64,000 nt of DNA from Embiotoca jacksoni (lineage: Eukaryota; Chordata; Actinopteri; Embiotocidae). Both the position numbers and the translations under genes were made by a program. Shown here piece after piece: positions 23,501-35,200 of the stretch. Each line of letters begins with the position of its first letter. Within the stretch, counting starts at the first letter, position 1. The notes below the pieces were generated by a model. That model was not told where the DNA came from. It was given only the letters and a program-made list of their open reading frames with translations, and ran no database searches. The stretch spans positions 22,293,501-22,357,500 of the forward strand of contig JAKOON010000008.1 in NCBI GenBank assembly GCA_022577435.1, read 5' to 3'.

Positions 23501-26498
23501 CAGAAGTAACTCACTGATCTGGCAGTGCACTCCCTCAAAGCCGGGCTGACACCTGCAGATGTACTCATTGAAAACGTCTCCTCGTCTGGTCGGAGCGATG
23601 ATCTCGCAGGACCCATCATTCCTACAGGGGCTGGGACTGCAGGGTCCTGAGGGGAAGGAAGAAGGAAAGAGATCAGTCTTAGTCGACTCAACCAAGCTTT
23701 TCCTCCAGAATTTCCCTTTTCGGCCGTACCTGTCTCTGTCAGGTTACAAGTGTCTCCGCCAAAGCCGTCCACACAGATACAGATGAAGAGATCCTCTCCG
23801 ACCCCCGTCACACATGTCGCTCCGTTGTGGCAGTAATTCACTTCACAGTAGTCACCTGAGAGAGAATAACATTTAAACAGTAACAGTAAATAAGAAATGT
23901 GTACAGCAACTGCACATGCAACCTCACATTGTGACCCACTTTGCTGCAAAGCAGTGGTGAATTTAACGTGTTGCCATGGAAACCAGGGACACCTTTTAAG
24001 TTCTCCACTGCCAGTAGCTACAATAAATTCACACACACAATGAGTAAAAACCCTTGGTGTTATGTGATTGTTGTGCCACTGAACTCTGTATGTTAAATAG
24101 AAGAAAATAATGTCGATTCAGGTGAAATAAAGGCTTAGTAACAACAATCCATTAATAAATTACTCCTGAAAAACCTTAAAGGTGCAATCCACCAATTCAT
24201 TATTGCACTTTCATTATGTTGCTGGACTTACAACTAAAAAAATAAAAGCTTCTTTAAGACTGAAGCCACAGACTGTGAGATATCAAAACTATTACTCTCA
24301 AATAAACTGTAGGCAGAGACCCCAGACACAGTATCGCACTACATTTCCCATAATTCAGTTCACTCCCTCAGTGGTAAAGGGCCATGCCTGAGTTTGGGAC
24401 ACATGTGTGGCTTTGGTGGATTTCCTCTTAGAGTTCAGTCAATCCACTACCAGATTCTGTAATTAGGAGGGTAAAAAGAGAGATCTGGTTTGTTTCTTCT
24501 TCGTTGTTGGGAGTTTCTGACCTGATTATTTGTAACAACACTGGTGCTGCAGCTTTGGCCGGGGGGCCCGGCAGGGCACATATTTATGAGCTGTCAAAAT
24601 TATACAACCTATTTGCTTTCTTTTTTAACCAGCCTGTTGACTCATCAGGTGCCACGTCAGAGTCACCGTTCAACCTCCGAGCAGCCCCGAGTGGAACAAC
24701 TGGAGCTTGTTGTCACTTTGTTTGGTACTGAGGTTAAAAAGGCTGCAAGGAACTTGTGAAATCTGCAGACTTTCTCTTTTTGGAAATTGCACCGCCAAAA
24801 CAATGAAGCACAGAAATGTGATATTGAATATGTGAGTAAGTTAATTTTGCAGTTGTTGTCACCAGTCACAGACTGACTAACACATTTGACAGCTGTTCAA
24901 CTGCCCCGACTGGCTTTGCTACTGGAGCGACATGTTTCAGCAAGAGAACAAATCCGAGACCAACCATTTTGACAAAGTAAATGATCGGAGGAACAATTTG
25001 AACACAGGAAAACGTGAGTTATCATTAAGATCTATGTAAAAACAGAATCTTAGTGTGACAATAGTTTCCTGTTGATCCTAAAAATACCATCGAGAACCAT
25101 TTCATGCTAATAGAAAATCTAAGGTTGTAAACAATAGTTGGACATATTTGTGACGCCACCACTGAAAGCATAACATGTCTATGTGCAGGATTAAGAGCTT
25201 GCAGGATTAGCCAGGTTGAACAGGAGCATGCTGCTCTCAGGGATGAGCAGTTACACAACATGACAGTGCAGATGCCCCAGAGCGGCTCAGGACACAACAC
25301 ACCTGACTGGCAGGTGTATGAAGAGCAAAGCAATCAGCCCCTAAATTTACACAAACATCATGCCAGGAAATCCAAAGATTTGGTGCTTCCTAATTGGACT
25401 GATGCTCCCAAATTGGCGGCACATTTGCAGGTCAAATTAAAATGATGTGATCAGACAGCTGATTGACGTTATCTCCGGATGTGAGCACTTATGGTGTTAT
25501 TTTCCTCTCCATCTGATCCACTTCCATGTGTGACCAGAAAGGTATCCGTGGAGTCAATAAGACATTACAACGTAAACTGAAAATAGAATTTTCACAGGAT
25601 AAACTCTGTCTGTAAATGCAATTACATCTCACTCTGTACTGCGAGAGGTGCAAGAGAGAAAATACAAGAACTCCAAGTAACCTTTCTCTTTACAAACCTG
25701 CCTCTTACAATGACCACTGTGCAAAATAGAACTTGGTAATAACAGAGTCTCTCGAGTAATAACAGAGTAGTGTCACATTTAATCATCATAATTCTACCAT
25801 GACAATAACAAGATGGCATTCAAGGATGTATAGTGTACCAATTATATATTGACTGTTTTCAGGAAGAAAAAAAACTGCTTTTTTTCATAAATGAACCCCG
25901 AATATTGACATAATTTAATACTACTAATGCAGAAAAAGTTAAAGGCAGCTATTTGTTAGCTAAATAACAGTAAAAGACATTCAGCAAAGAGAAATACTAT
26001 CACAAATACCAGAAAAACGGTTTCTTTTTTTAAAATTTGAATGATCAACGTGTTGCACATGTCTTTTTCTGTCATTTATTAAAAGCCCCAACTTTTGCCA
26101 TGAAAAGGAAACCTTGATTTTTCAGTCTGAAAAGTAAAAGGATAAAGTAACAGGCCTGTGACCTGGTTTCTTCAGACTGAACTGGCATCGTTATGGGTAA
26201 AAGGAAGAAAACGGCATGGAAAATAAGACTGTAGGTGGCAGGGTCAAAGTCCCCGTGTGAATGGAAAATGGTAAATATAATATGGTTTTAGGAATACAAA
26301 CCAATATGAGACACAAGTCCATTACATAAACAACAGAAAACAGGAGCTGATCACAAGTTCTGTGTAAATGCGATTAATCAGATTTAATCAGCTACGTGTC
26401 GTTTGTTGATGGAGGCACTTACCTCTGACTGAATACAGGCAAAGCAGTAGAGTAAATAGTCCTAAGTAAGTTGTAATTACATTACCAGGGAGTTTCAT
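17526..26498 (-). CDS. mfge8: Milk fat globule EGF factor 8 (lactadherin)
   Basis: Secreted bridge between integrins and phosphatidylserine. Ten coding exons: 26498-26423 (signal peptide, TTYLGLFTLLLCLYS), 23855-23730 (EGF1), 23646-23515 (EGF2), 20797-20684 (EGF3, DVNDCADQPCMNGGVC, calcium-binding type), 20424-20243, 20162-20007 and 19915-19771 (discoidin C1), then 19195-19011, 18515-18360 and 17669-17526 (discoidin C2). All junctions are GT-AG and keep frame: 1416 nt, 471 aa. EGF2 contains an RGD at about residues 89-91 (TRRGDVFNEY), the integrin-binding motif. C1 ends in RLELVGCELN and C2 in RMELLGCDD. Three EGF domains with RGD in the second also describe the paralogue EDIL3. The hapln3-abhd2-rlbp1 context points to the MFGE8 locus, but domain content alone would not decide. 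The long introns (26422-23856 and 23514-20798) hold no recognised gene. Confidence 0.9.
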
Positions 26499-26669
26499 AT
26501 TTGTTAAGTATTGTTTTGTTTGCTCGGAGAGACGCGCTACCGCCAAACTTCCAACCGATGCTGCCTTCAGGTGCTGCCGAGATGATCGGAATTCAAGTTG
26601 AAACCCAAAGGACCAGTCAGGGGATAACCGAGGGAGCTGGGATTTTTCGATAATACTGGATGGAGTTAA

Positions 26670-26700
26670 CGACATGTGACGTTATCTGATGGGCGGGGAG
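26670..26700. promoter_or_regulatory. mfge8: GC box and CRE-like site near mfge8 start
   Basis: GGGCGGGG at 26691-26698 (Sp-type GC box) and TGACGTTA at about 26677-26684, roughly 180-200 bp upstream of the mfge8 ATG. Both are plausible core or proximal promoter elements; function is inferred. Confidence 0.4.
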
Positions 26701-26709
26701 AGGAAGACG

Positions 26710-28600
26710 AGAATGGAAATGTGCAATCCCAGCAACTATTTCTGCTCCTTGTTTTAATTAAACACAATGAAAAAGAACATATGAAACTTTAAACAACAAT
26801 TTCTTAGCCAAAAGGTGTTTTTTTTTGTTGAACTATTTTTTTGGAAAATACAATGGGAAAGTAAATGAATTGGAAAATAATTACAAATACGCTATAAATA
26901 AAGACAGATGCAAATTAAAACAGAAATATCGATTTATGTCACATTTTGTTAATTAATCAATTAATTTGGCTATAATTAATCAATACACTATTTAAATGCA
27001 TTTGATGGCATCTTAATTTAATATTTACAGCTATTTCTTCATTTATATATTTATATATATATATTTTATATATATATTAGCATGCTCGCTGTTAAAAAAA
27101 AAAAGATGGAGTAACCTACCTATTGCTCTAAAAGTCATTGCACTCCATCAAACAGTCTAATTAGTTGCCTGTCCACATCTTAAATCACGATAAAGTCTTT
27201 GTGTTATTAATAACCGGTTTTGTGCTGTGCATGTGAAGGCACCACAACACTTTCAGATTGACAGTGTGGGCGGAGTTTTGAATAAACCCCACGGATTATA
27301 GACGGTCTATTTTCTACCTCCATTCAAGATGAAAACGACAAAATTCCTGTTACTCGGGGCAAACATGTAAACACACATAATTACGAACACAATTAGCATA
27401 TAGGCTCATTATATAAGCCTATATATATATATATTTAAAGGCTTTACTGGTGGGTTTGGAGTCACACGGTGCATGCCTCACTCCCAAAATCAAATTTGGA
27501 GGAGAAGCGTGAAAAATGGAATAATTTAGTTGGTACTTTGAATTGATCCCCGTGGGAAAACACTGTTATTGATCCATGCCAACTAGGCCGATTTGAAACA
27601 GAGCAGTCACAGTGCAGCGGCCAAACCACTCCACTTTTGAGGCCACTGTTCCCTTTGGTCACCTGCTTGATTAACCCCAAACATCCGGATAGCATTTAGT
27701 TACTTTTTAACAACTGTCAAAACATATATATTTAAAACACAATAACTGTCCCTCTAGGAATAGCAAATAAATTAGAGTGGTATAATCCCTATGTTTGGTA
27801 TACTGTGTGTATTAAGATTTAAAACAGGGCCTCTTACACAAAGTGTACATTGTCAGTAGAGTAGTTCACATTAGAGATTACATTATCTTTTTTTTTTTTT
27901 TTTTTTTCTCAGTGAATCCAGCCATGATTAAATGTAATTTTACCGTTAAAGGAACCACATATCACAAAAGTTTAGGTTGAAAGCTGTCTACAAAATAATC
28001 TGTTAAACTCTGTCGCCATCATGTGGATATTTTACTGGTATTGCAACAGGGACTTCTCCCTGTATGACTAATGCTGCTGGCCACGGTTAACATTAAACTC
28101 ATCTGTCATTTCAGAGTTCTGATTAATACAGTTATACAGCAGAATAAGTAAGTAACAAGCTCTTGCAAATGCGATATACTCTCTTTTGCTCTCCATTCAT
28201 TTGCCACTAGTGCATGTTTTTATAACATTTCCTTTACTTTGATATTTTATTGATATTAATATTTTAACATTATGTACTATTCTATTTACTGTAATTGTAA
28301 AATGCACTACTAAATCCATTAGTTATGCTCTGCATGCACGGACAGTATGCACAAAAAAAACAACATGGACCATGTTCTATGTTGATTTTACACCGTAAAT
28401 AAAACTGAATTGAATTGTCACGTGTTGTGGTTAATGTCCCCTGAAGTTGGATAAGGAGGGAATAATTAAATCTGATCAGATCAGATCTGGCAAAAGGTAA
28501 AGTATCCATTAAATTTGAAAAAAATATATCTTATTAGTAGACTATATGGTATTATGTGGAGATACGTGTGGCTGAAATGTTACATAACAGCTCACATAGC
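26710..28600. other. Intergenic region between divergent mfge8 and abhd2
   Basis: AT-rich, with TATATA runs (27043-27077, 27420-27434) and a poly-T run (27890-27908). No exon-like sequence is visible. The two flanking genes point away from each other, so both promoters lie in or next to this region. Confidence 0.55.
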
Positions 28601-28749
28601 CCCCACAAAGGCTCCCCTCGGCTGAACGTCAAACACAGTAAAATACTACTCCCATCCACAAAGGATGTGCTTTTATAAAGACAGTCGCGACATTAGGCTC
28701 GGTTCATTTCGGCACTATATTTTAACATGCCTCTTACGTCATCTCGTTT

Positions 28750-28777
28750 TGACCAATGAGAGCGCTGTTATGCAAAT
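28750..28777. promoter_or_regulatory. abhd2: CCAAT box and octamer upstream of abhd2
   Basis: CCAAT at 28753-28757 and a perfect octamer ATGCAAAT at 28770-28777 lie just upstream of the presumed abhd2 first exon. The sequence that follows (28800-29006) is richer in G and C. This looks like the abhd2 promoter. Confidence 0.5.
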
Positions 28778-29518
28778 GACAGATTCTTCCAGGAAGTGAA
28801 GGTGCCAGAGGCTGCGATTTTGCTTTCTCCAGCTAGTTCAAGCTAGCTTCGGACTCCGTGAAGCGGAGGGCGTGCTTATAGATCCGGCTGCCATGCTTTA
28901 TTAGAGAGACATTTTCTTTTTTTTTGTTGTTTTTGTTTTAAAAGAAGAAGAGACAAATGAAAAGCCGCGCAAATAAATTAGGCCTGTCGCTGTGAAGCGA
29001 GCTGAGGTGAGTAAAGTGAAGATGCTGCTGCTCCGTGTTTGACTCGATGGGAGATCGATAATTATATCGGACCGTTAAAGACACTTTAACTCTTCCTCTT
29101 TAAGATTAAAGCTGTTAAAATCTCGTGTTTTTATTTTTTATTTTTTTAAAAAAAAAAGCAGATTATTTAAAGGGACCGTGTTTGGTACCGATGTTGAAGC
29201 TGCTACGCAGAATATTTACGACAGAAAAAAAAATTCGTCCACATTTTTTTTTTTTTTTTTCATTTTCTGGTCCAGATGCGACGTTGGCCTGCTCTTAAAA
29301 AAAAATAAACAACACCACAGACTTGGTCAACATCGTCTTTTTCTTTGTTACGTTTCTCAGCCAGCTCGTATTATTGAACCAGTCGGTGCCCTTGTGGCTG
29401 TGAAACACCTCTCCGGCTGCGGCGGAGTCGTGACAAAAGAAGACGGCTAATATTAGCCGCTGCTCCGAAGACAAATGGACTCGTTTATTGACTGAAGTGC
29501 TGCAAGCTGTCCCGTGCA

Positions 29519-30210
29519 GGGGTGGGAGACGTATTCAGGTCCTTTACTTTACAATAAGCACGAGTAACGCGCTGAAAATACCCCACCGCAAGTTAAAAGT
29601 CCTGCATTCAAAACCTTACTGAACTAAAAGTATTTAAGTTTCCAGAAAAAAATGTACTTGAAAGTATTTAGTACGTCATCCTTTGTTAGTGTTTTATTGT
29701 GTGTATGTATTGATATTACTGCTTTAGTTTACTTGTGATGTAGTTATTTAACGGTGGTGGTCGTTTTAAGTTCTTTTAGTTTGATCTGCAGTGATGCATC
29801 ATGTTTTTTTTTTATAAGATGATCATATGTATGGATCATTTCTGTTCTCCAAGAACCAGCTCAGGAAAATGTGTTTTCCAAATAGTGGGTTTAAAAATGG
29901 TTTATCTTAAAATAGGAGGAGAACACGTAAAGGAACATCCAAATCTTCTGTTTATCAGAAAAATTCAAATTCAAAATCACCAAATTGTGGAGATACACGG
30001 TTTCACTGGACAGAAACGGGATGAAAAACTGTCATCTTATAAGTAACCTAAGATGTCAGACAAATCCAGTGGAGGAAAGGTACATGATTTACCTCTAGAG
30101 ATTTACTTGAATGGAAGTATAAAATTGTATTTGAATGCAGTACGTTGCAGTAAAAACTCCTAAATTTTGTACTTTAGTAAATGTACTTGATTACATTCCA
30201 GCACTGCTCA
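29519..30210. repeat. Degenerate teleost interspersed repeat in abhd2 intron
   Basis: The left part (GTATTCAGGTCCTTTACTT, AAAAGTCCTGCATTCAAAAC) and right part (TTTAGTAAATGTACTTGATT, then CATTCCAGCACTGCTC) resemble the ends of abundant AGTACTTTTACTCAAGTA-type repeats of fish. It may be one element or two adjacent ones; the class is uncertain. Confidence 0.45.
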
Positions 30211-30250
30211 GATATACATATATATATATGTATATGTATATGTATATGTG
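30206..30250. repeat. AT/GT-type microsatellite
   Basis: An (AT)n core followed by GTATAT units, in a 5' intron of abhd2. Confidence 0.8.
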
Positions 30251-32223
30251 TTTGTTTGCAGTGGACGCAGACGGTTGAATGTGGGCTAGTGTTGATAACG
30301 CTAATTACATAATTCTGGCATTAGGTCTGTTTGGGGCCGAGTTGTGTTTACATGTGATCGTTGTATAAATGTATTGCTTATAAATGGACTGAGGCCGAAG
30401 TTGTTGTAATGTCAGATTTTTTTTTTGAGAGCTGTTTTATAACTTCCTCTCTATGGTAACACACCCCACCTAATTGCATAGAGCAAACGTTGCTAGGCAT
30501 CATGTTGGAAAATAAACACACCTCCTGCCGACATGTCTTGAGGTTGTTTGTAGATTTTGTTGTGAAGCAATAATACGCTGTAGAAGGCTGACTGCAGTGG
30601 TAATTTATTATAAGTCTATAATTACCTCTGACCACCAGCAGGTCTGGATGACGGAAACAGAGACAAGCAGGAAACTAGTGCTGTGATATCTTATCGTATC
30701 ACATCATAATATGAGATTAGATATTATCTTTGATATCGTAATGTGTCATGATTGTTGTGTTTTCCTGGTTTTAAAGCCTGCATCATATTGAAGTGATGTC
30801 ATTTTCTGAATTTACCAGACTAGTCTAGCTGTTGTGGTATTTGCCTTTACTCTCTTAGTCATTATATCCACAGTACTAATGTTTGTTTATGAAATATTTC
30901 ACCGTGTAAATATTTTTGTAACAGTACCAATAGTCCTCCCTTCAATATCACTACAGTATCAATATCGAGTTATTTTGTTAAAAAATATTGTGATATTTGA
31001 TTTTATCCACGTCGCTCAGCTCGACAAGAAACACTTCGTGAATGTGGCACTTTGAATTGTTTTTTTTTGTTCAGAAAGGGCTAATGATATTGAAATCCCT
31101 TCATCAACCAAACACTTGTCAAATCATTGTGGCAACACTGCTCACTGGTGTGTCTTATTATCGAGTCAGTTGGTGTTGAGTCTCTGAAGTAAAAGAATAA
31201 ACAGACTTTTAAAGGACAGTGCTGTGAACTACAGAGGAAGCTTTGACACTTTAGGAAAAAAAATTAAATTGATTGTTCACTTCCAATGTAATCAAGTGCA
31301 TCTTGTGTGTTTGCTTCCTGTTCTTCATGGGTTTGACCACATCACTGTGACTTCGCCTCTTCTTTTTAGACTGTGGGAACAAGTCGTTCTTGGAGGCTAA
31401 CGTGACCATAAAATGTAAGTAAAAGCCGAGTTTCTGCTTTGCATTTTATTCTTGCATATCATGTACTGATGGTAGCAACACAGTCATAGCACATTTTCTT
31501 TACCTGGAAGTTGTTCTGTGGCTGCTTGTTCATAACAGGTCATAAACTTTTGTGAAATCATGTATCACAACTTCCTCTTTTCATGGTATAGGGAAATACT
31601 GTGGCCTTTTGTGTGCTCTGTGCAGTTCCTGTTTTTCATCTTTCATCTGTTATTTCCCAGTTAGTCTGATTTTGTTTGCTTTGAGCATGTGACAACTTTT
31701 AATAATAACTATGTGGTGTGTTGCATTTTTCTTCTGATAAAAATCCCTGTGTGTTTGCTGCATGTAATGGTTCATTTAAAGTCATGTCAGAAACTTGTCT
31801 TCTTTGTAGCAAGGATACATAGAAGGCCCTGTTTAAATTATAATGTAATTAAATTGAGTGTATTAAATAACCCATAGTGCATTACCTGACTGAGTTCCTC
31901 TCATTTTATATTCCCACAGATCTGCTGCTACAGGGCACCAAGAGGAATATTTAGGTCAGTCAGACATCATCAGACATTTCTCTTTTCCATTTCTGTGCTT
32001 AATCCCATCTCTTGACTTAATCCCAGTTTACCAAGAAGAAAATACACGTTGTTATTTTTTGCGAGTCTGTGTTGCTTTTCATTTATAAATATTTGAATAA
32101 CAAAAGGGAGAAAACGTTTGTTTTGAAAATGCAGTTTTGCACTCACCAGTTGTGCAAATACGGAAATGTGTGTTTCACAGGGGAAAACACTGAAACCCTG
32201 TTTTTTTTTTTTTTAGAATAATC

Positions 32224-35200
32224 ATGAACACCCACGAGTCAGACGTGAGCACCATCTCTCCGGAGCTGCCGGCGATGTTCGACGGCATGAAGCTGGCGGC
32301 GGTGGCCACGGTGCTCTACATCATGGTCCGCTGCTTAAACCTCAAGAGCCCCACGGCGCCCCCGGACCTCACCTACCAGGACACGCCCCTCAGCCGCTTC
32401 CTCCTCAAATCCTGCCCACAGCTGACCAAAGAGTGAGTAGCGTTCTCGGCTCTGTGTCTGTCGCTTGAGGCGTTGCCATGGAAACGGCGCAGCTGCTCGT
32501 CCATCTGGGGCTGCGGTGAAGGTAGCAGTTTGCCTGGCGGTGGTCCCATCTGTCACCAGTGGTCCTGAGTGTGTCATGTCTGTACCAGAGATGTCTGGCT
32601 GCACTGTCAGCTCTAGCATGAATTAAACATGAGGCTGTGTTTTTAAGGGGTTATCCCCAAAGGTAGTGTGGGTTTGCCACACCTGCATTATGAATACAGA
32701 CTCGCTCACCACCGGGCTGGTAGATTTGCATTTGTGACGATGGTAGTCTCCCCCTCAGGGCAACTCGGTGATGTCTATTATAATTTGAATCTTCCATCTG
32801 AGATGAACTAGATGCAAACCAGTGGTTGTTGGAACAGGGAAGTCTAACGTGTGTTCGTGAAACCTGGTTGGCAGCAGGGCTCGAACTTCTCCCTTTAAAC
32901 AGTGTAAATGTATTTGTATTTCCGCAACGAGCATCTCCGTCCGTGTCCTGTTGTTGTTATAATACTCGTAACATTCAGCTCCGTAGGGCGACTCTCTCCA
33001 AGCGTTCATCACCAGTGTCTGCTTATATAACCGATTGTTACCGAGCCCTTTGCCTTTCAGCTGCAGGGTCAGTGAATCATAAGGCCACCCTTGTGTTTAC
33101 ATTTCTGTCTTATTTGTTATCATCTCCTCCTGAACAGCCACATTCTGGTCCGCGTGCAGATATGCATCTCCCAGAATGCACTTGAACTGAAGTAATTCAA
33201 ATCCTGGATCGCGTCTTGCATCCTTAACGTTGGCGTCAACATCATCTTTGTTGTTGAAAAGTCACATTTGGAATGACACTCTGTGCTGTTGCATAACAGA
33301 TCAATTACACGGTGGAAAGCATGTGCTGGGTGTTGTGAGGTTAACACAGAGCTGTGTTTGGGAACATGCACACTGGGATGTAGGACAAAAGAGAACAAAT
33401 GACTTTTTCTTGAATATAATTTTTTTTCTTATGTAAAGGAATTTATTTTGGCAATATTAGTTACCAAATAAGTGAGTGAGATATACTGATTAAGGATGGT
33501 GTCAAAGATTCAACAACTTGTTTTTATTGAATTAATCCTTGATGGTAAGGCAAGTATAGTTTATATCAAGGCAGCAGTCAACAGTTAACACACCAATACT
33601 AGAAACATAGTTAAATAGAGAATAACAATAACAATAACAAGAGAGAAAGCACAGTGAAAAGATAAAGCAAAATGAAAGCAATAAAGATTGCCGTGTGCAT
33701 TTTAGACCATCTTGATACAATTAACATTAACATAACATACATTTTATATATATTATATCATTATATTATTATATTATATTATATTATACGAGTCATAAAG
33801 TTACCTTTCACCTGTATTTCAGTAGTTTCTTCAACGTGTCCAACATGGTGGGAAAGTCTGACTTTACTTCCGGACTTTCATGTGGACTTTAGATCTTTGC
33901 ATCATCAAACAACACTCGGGCGTCTGTTTCATCTTTCTGTTACGGCTGCAGAGTACCTTCTAGAAAAGCGTGATTAAGCTTCAACTATAGTTACAATGCT
34001 TGCTGGAGGTGATTACATGAAGGCCAAATGGAAGTACTCTGCCGTTTGATTGACAGCTCTCTTATGTAAGAGCGTATTTTCTAAGTGCAGTAATTGTTGA
34101 AGCCACAGAACGAGATGAGGGAACACCAGGTTAAAGGGCTTGTGTAACCATCGATGTAACTGAACCCGTCGAGTCTCTGCAGGTACTCGCGCTCTCTGTA
34201 CTGTACTCACGACTGGCGTCCACGTTGCAGCAGTTTACAGTTACACTAATCTTGTTTATCTAGTCTCATTGCCTCTGAGATGGTCCACTCCTCTCTTTAC
34301 TGTCAGCAAATCTAACAAGACATATCCCAGAAGGCAGGTTATATACAGTGGGGCAAAAAAGTATTTAGTCAGCCACCAATTGTGCAAGTTCTCCCACTTA
34401 AAAAGATGAGAGACGCCTGTAATTTTCATCATAGGTACACTTCAACTATGAGAGACAAAATGAGAAAAAAAATTCCTGAAAATCACATTGTCTGATTTTT
34501 AAAGAATATATTTGCAAATTATGGTGGAAAATAAGTATTTGGTCAATAACAAAAGTTCATCTCAATACTTTGTTACATACCCTTTGTTGGCAATGACAGA
34601 GGTCAAACGTTTTCTGTAAGTCTTCACAAGCTTTTCACACCCTGTTGCTGGTATTTTGGCCCATTCCTCCATGCAGATCTCCTCTAGAGCAGTGATGTTT
34701 TGGGGCTGTCGCTGGGCAACACGGACTTTCAGCTCCCTCCACAGATTTTCTATGGGGTTGAGATCTGGAGACTGGCTAGGCCACTCCAGGACCTTGAAAT
34801 GCTTCTTACGAAGCCACTCCTTCGTTGCCCGGGAGTTGATTTCTTCACACCAAGCTGCTTACCTATTGCAGATTCAGTCTTCCCAGCCTGGTGCAGGTCT
34901 ACAATTTTGTTTCTGGTGTCCTTTGACAGCTCTTTGGTCTTGGCCATAGTGGAGTTTGGAGTGTGACTGTTTGAGGTTGTGGATAGGTGTCTTTTATACT
35001 GATAACAAGTTCAAACAGGTGCCATTAATACAGGTAAGGAGTGGAGGACAGAGGAGCCTCTTAAAGAAGAAGTTACAGGTCTGTGAGAGCCAGAAATCTT
35101 GCTTGTTTGTAGGTGACCAAATACTTATTTTACCGAGGAATTTACCAATTAATTCATTAAAAATCCTACAATGTGATTTCCTGGATTCTTTCCCCCCATT

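Larger units (their letters stand above)
28800..31954 (+). other. abhd2: abhd2 non-coding 5' exons
   Basis: A likely first exon ends at 29006 (GCTGAG followed by GTGAGTAAAG). Two small internal candidates have good splice sites: 31370-31414 (acceptor TTTTTAG, donor GTAAGT) and 31920-31954 (acceptor TTCCCACAG, donor GTCAGT). None contains an ATG, and they would splice to the coding exon at 32217. Inferred from splice signals only. Confidence 0.45.

Noticed and set aside
23434..24036. A single 200-codon minus-strand open frame over mfge8 EGF exons
   Set aside because: The frame runs through intron sequence. Splice sites at 23855/23730 and 23646/23515 give the proper EGF domains in phase.
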